From Thysanoteuthis rhombus (Eukaryota; Mollusca; Cephalopoda; Oegopsida; Thysanoteuthidae): a stretch of 64,000 nucleotides of DNA. The translations under genes and the position numbers were made by a program. Numbering within the stretch: position 1 is the first letter of the stretch; each line of letters opens with the position of its first letter. Positions 60,756 to 64,000 of this stretch are shown piece by piece. Location: the NCBI GenBank assembly GCA_963457665.1, contig OY735207.1, forward strand, positions 44,621,179 through 44,685,178. Direction: 5' to 3'. The notes under the pieces are model-generated. The model made no database searches. It saw nothing but the letters and a program-made list of their open reading frames with translations, and had not been told where the DNA came from.

Positions 60756-60969
60756 CCGTTTATGCTGGACTCATAGAGGAATATTTTACAAGGGTATTCC
60801 GATGGTTACAACTCACTGCTACTCATCTAAGCCCCATAACTGTTCATATCGAGCTTTGGTAAACAGTCCCCCCCCCACTAGTCATGATATCAGCGCATTG
60901 GATGCAGTGTTATATTTGCATATTTTTTTTCATAAATGAAATGTCCATCTTGTATACCGGCATATATCG
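60756..60969 (+). mobile_element. TA-flanked MITE, family copy 3
   Basis: Starts CCGTTTATGCTGGACTCATA after TA (60754-60755) and ends with the inverted ACCGGCATATATCG. The interior matches copies 1 and 2 (TTACAAGGGTATTC, CATATCGAGCTTTGG, CTAGTCATGATATCAG) and includes a C11-type run near 60868. All three copies lie in the same orientation. Confidence 0.8.
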
Positions 60970-61549
60970 CATCTGCTACACTCACAAGTCAGGTGAAATT
61001 TTAAACTTGAAAATATTTTGCATTCAAATGTCAGTCTTCCTCCCGTTATGAAGCAGTTCATATCCCACAATTCAGCTGTTCATCTTAGCTTACAGATTCT
61101 GAAACACAATGAAAGGGAAATGAGTATTTTGTTCAGGGTAACTTATTTGCCTTGAATGCCGTGGTTTTCTAATCTACTCAGCAATTCCTTCTCTGGATCA
61201 TTGGTGTGATAAAGCTGGCTAGTTTCAGAAGTACATAAAAATGAAAAGAAAATTAATGAAATCAGTTATTAATTTTGGTACCTTTAAGATAAGTACGAAA
61301 TGACATGAAAATCTGGAGTAAGTTCATAGCTTAGAAAAAAATCATCACAGTAACCTTTAATTCCAAGTTGCAAGTTCATTCAGTGATAGGCAGTCTCTCT
61401 TTCCCTCATATATATATGTATATATATAATTTTCATGAGCAAAAAGATATTGTTTGTGAGTAGGGTATTTTGAATAAATGATTACTGATCATGGCTAGAC
61501 ACTGCCTATTACTGAATGAACTTTCAACTAGAATAAACAGTTATTATGA

Positions 61550-61550
61550 T

Positions 61551-61586
<36 letters not shown>

Positions 61587-61592
61587 CATATA
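61550..61592. repeat. (AT)n microsatellite
   Basis: Interrupted twice by TACATA. Confidence 0.9.
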
Positions 61593-63111
61593 ATCTCAAA
61601 TGAACTAACAAAAAACTATGACTCTAAACATTCATTCATACTTTCTCTAACTGAAGGTTCGTTTCTCTCTCACTTCATAGAAGTATTACTAGTACAAGGC
61701 AGTGTATCAGTTAATTCTAATTCTCATTCATTAAACTGTGTATCTTTTCTTCAAACATCTCTACTCCTGAGATCTGATTCAACTGAAAGTCATCGAAAGA
61801 AATAACCCCCTGCTTTCATTCTTTGTTCATTTAACATACATGAATTACATTATCAATCAGCTTATTCTCATTCCAAATCTGTTTCAATTTCAAATGATAG
61901 AGAACAGAATTATAGAAGTTATATAATCTTCCCAAACTGGTGTATTATTCAATTTGCTAATCATTTCATGTGCATACATAGACCAGTGTTCCTCTCATTC
62001 CATTCCATGTTCATTTATTGAAAGACACACTCAAGATTTGCTTTTTCACCCGGTTCATGAAAAATAAAATGAGAATCAAAAGCAGGCATTGCATTAGCCA
62101 ACTGTCCAACTCGCCAAGTTCATTCCCATCAAATATTTGCAAATCTCAGAAAAATTACAAAATCAATTCACAGATGTTTACTGTGAACTATTATTCCATC
62201 TTGCTTAGACCAAATGAAAGTCCACTGAAAACACCATGTCATCCATTCACTTTTTCACCTCAAACGAAATTTCTGTGTCCCTAAAGGGATAAAATAAAAA
62301 GAGAAACTTTGGAGAAAAAAGAAAGAAAAAAAAAAAAATGTCATACAAAGCAACGTATTGGTCATCATCATTATAGTCCAATCAACTCATACAGTCGTAT
62401 ATTAGTCCTCACCAGAAGAGCCTGGTATATTGTCTGAAGAACTGACTGTCTCAACCATGACATGATTTTTTTCCCTCCTTTCAGCTAGCTTGCCTCTTGC
62501 ATGAAACTCTTTTTGACTGTGAAGATTTTTTGTATAGTCAATAGGGAAAAAAAAAAAAAAAAAAAAAGAGAGAGAGAAAAATCAGACTGAAATCAGGTTG
62601 CTGGAATTGGTTGAGAAATTCAGGACTGTTCTTGAAGCTTTATGAAGAAAAATAGTTTAAAAGAAAAAAAAAAAATTGATTTTTCAATTTTGGAAAAATC
62701 TGCTTTCATATCCTGCTATCTTCTCTCAGATTCGCTTCCCTCCTGTAACAGAACATCTGACTCCAAGAATATCAGTTGCCATTGGAATTTACATGTTGTT
62801 ATTGGTTGTGCAGGATAATTCCAGAAAATCCAAACAGGTTTTCCTGAAATTTAGCATATTACAGGTAACTTTCTGCCATTAACCCTCCTTGCTACCCTCT
62901 CCCCCATCTCCTGGCCTCTGGTTGACCCATGCCAAGAATGGCTCTCCACAAGAGGGTGGGTCAGCATTTTGCCAAATCCAGACCTATGTTTAGTACCATT
63001 CTGTTGATTAGTATCATCCAAATTCTTTCCCCAACCTTACAAATAAAAGAAACTGTCCAATAATGTCTCCAACAAATACTTACCAGCTGAACAGCATTTA
63101 TGTTATAAATA

Positions 63112-63116
63112 TACTG

Positions 63117-63174
<58 letters not shown>

Positions 63175-63260
63175 GCCCTCACACATATACATGTGTAGGT
63201 ATGCATATCTATGTACATGTGCCAAGTAGGGCACATACCTATGTGTGTTTTTGTGTGTGC

Positions 63261-63299
<39 letters not shown>
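63112..63299. repeat. Paired (AT)n arrays in inverted arrangement
   Basis: (AT)n at about 63128-63172 and 63264-63299. The first is preceded by CACACATACATA and the second by TGTGTGTGCATA, so the pair with its CA/TG flanks could fold back. The minus-strand open frame spanning both is repeat translation. Confidence 0.9.
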
Positions 63300-63300
<1 letters not shown>

Positions 63301-64000
63301 CTAACACTTGTGCACACATATAGATATGAATGTCTTTCTATATATGTGTGCCAAATGAAGTAGGCAAGTGTATAAATTATATATGCACATGATGTGCATT
63401 TAGGCCTGTGTTTTTGTACGTATATATGTGTGCATAAGAGAGGTATAATTTGCTAATGTGTATGTGTGTGTGCGTGTGTACAGGCCTCTTGAAGAGTCCA
63501 TACTGTCCATGTATAACTGATTGTAAACAGTTAATGGTGCCGTCTTGAACATTGTATATATTTATATAAAACTATATACCACTATACTGCAGGTATAAAA
63601 TCTCTCAACTTTGTGTCTCGTTTATTTTATCTTTTTGCTTCTATTTACCTGCTTCTTTTGATATGTATCAAGGGATGTGAATCTTGAGAATGATGTAACT
63701 GACTCTATGAGGAGAAAAGAGAGAAGAGTCATTTGTTTTTTTCTATTTTTCAGTAAAGAATCTCTTCATTTGATTTTTTTTTCACATGAACACATATAAA
63801 GTAATGGTAATCAGAAAAAATTCACAGAGATTACTCTTGTATCTTATTAAAGTAACGATTAAGGAGTAAAAAACTTGAAATAATCTAATAATCTATTTCT
63901 TCCGTATCAACCTTAATTCCATCCTTCACATCCTGGCCTTTTAATTTAAGAGAATTCAATGTACTTTATTCTATAGACTTTTTTTGAACTTGTATCTTCA

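Larger units (their letters stand above)
59465..64000 (+). other. Gene 2 3' flank, probable long 3' UTR then intergenic
   Basis: No further coding region. Candidate AATAAA signals lie at 61473, 62063, 62293 and 63042, so the 3' UTR end is unresolved; a stretch near 63510-63630 (GTAAACAG..., then TG/T-rich) could also be a transcript end. Contains two MITEs of one family, poly-T and poly-A tracts (60622, 62548) and (AT)n arrays. Confidence 0.45.

Noticed and set aside
62961-63317. 118-codon minus-strand frame rich in Tyr and Ile
   Set aside because: It is translation of two (AT)n arrays.
1-64000. CRISPR arrays, operons, riboswitches and bacterial-type signals
   Set aside because: The sequence is clearly nuclear eukaryotic; the repeats are microsatellites and transposon remains without the regular repeat-spacer pattern.

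Overview
The window looks like a stretch of a large, AT-rich, repeat-loaded invertebrate genome, most likely a cephalopod mollusc such as an octopus. This is inferred from the huge non-coding spaces, abundant (AT)n/(CA)n arrays, tRNA-derived SINEs, several families of small inverted-repeat transposons, and a very large C2H2 zinc-finger gene whose coding region is unbroken by introns. No species can be named from the sequence alone.

Only two protein-coding genes are well supported, both on the + strand and built alike: a candidate CpG-containing promoter with a short non-coding first exon, a 6-7 kb intron, then one large exon holding the 3' part of the 5' UTR and the whole coding region. Gene 1 (promoter near 4950-5069, exon from 12181, CDS 12577-14508) encodes a 643-residue, mostly disordered, probably nuclear protein. 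It has a classical NLS, two SUMO-type motifs, paired CxxC motifs, three copies of a short FEG-x-x-x-x-KP motif, and a C-terminal eh1-type (Groucho-binding) motif. I do not recognise its family. Gene 2 (promoter near 45060-45189, exon from 51586, CDS 52211-59464) encodes a 2417-residue protein with about 36 C2H2 fingers in six groups. A three-finger module with nearly constant DNA-contact residues recurs across the groups. It too carries an eh1-like motif, plus candidate SUMO-interacting motifs. A 95-codon upstream ORF ends 12 nt before its start codon in the same frame.

The rest is non-coding. From left to right it holds: a flank with C-rich repeats (1-4950); the gene 1 intron with a TA-flanked MITE, an old direct duplication and a 22-bp minisatellite; a roughly 30 kb intergenic desert (14.5-45 kb); the gene 2 intron (45.2-51.6 kb) with a fold-back SINE; and the gene 2 3' flank (59.5-64 kb) with two related MITEs and (AT)n arrays. 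The desert contains a LINE tail, SINEs (one fold-back), MITEs, a Tc1/mariner derivative with duplicated inverted ends, and a decayed LTR-retroelement fragment.

The two genes may work in the same regulatory layer: a multi-finger DNA-binding protein and a nuclear protein without an obvious DNA-binding domain, both with a motif expected to recruit Groucho/TLE. Similar layout, similar exon starts and the shared motif raise the possibility that they are old tandem relatives; this is inference.
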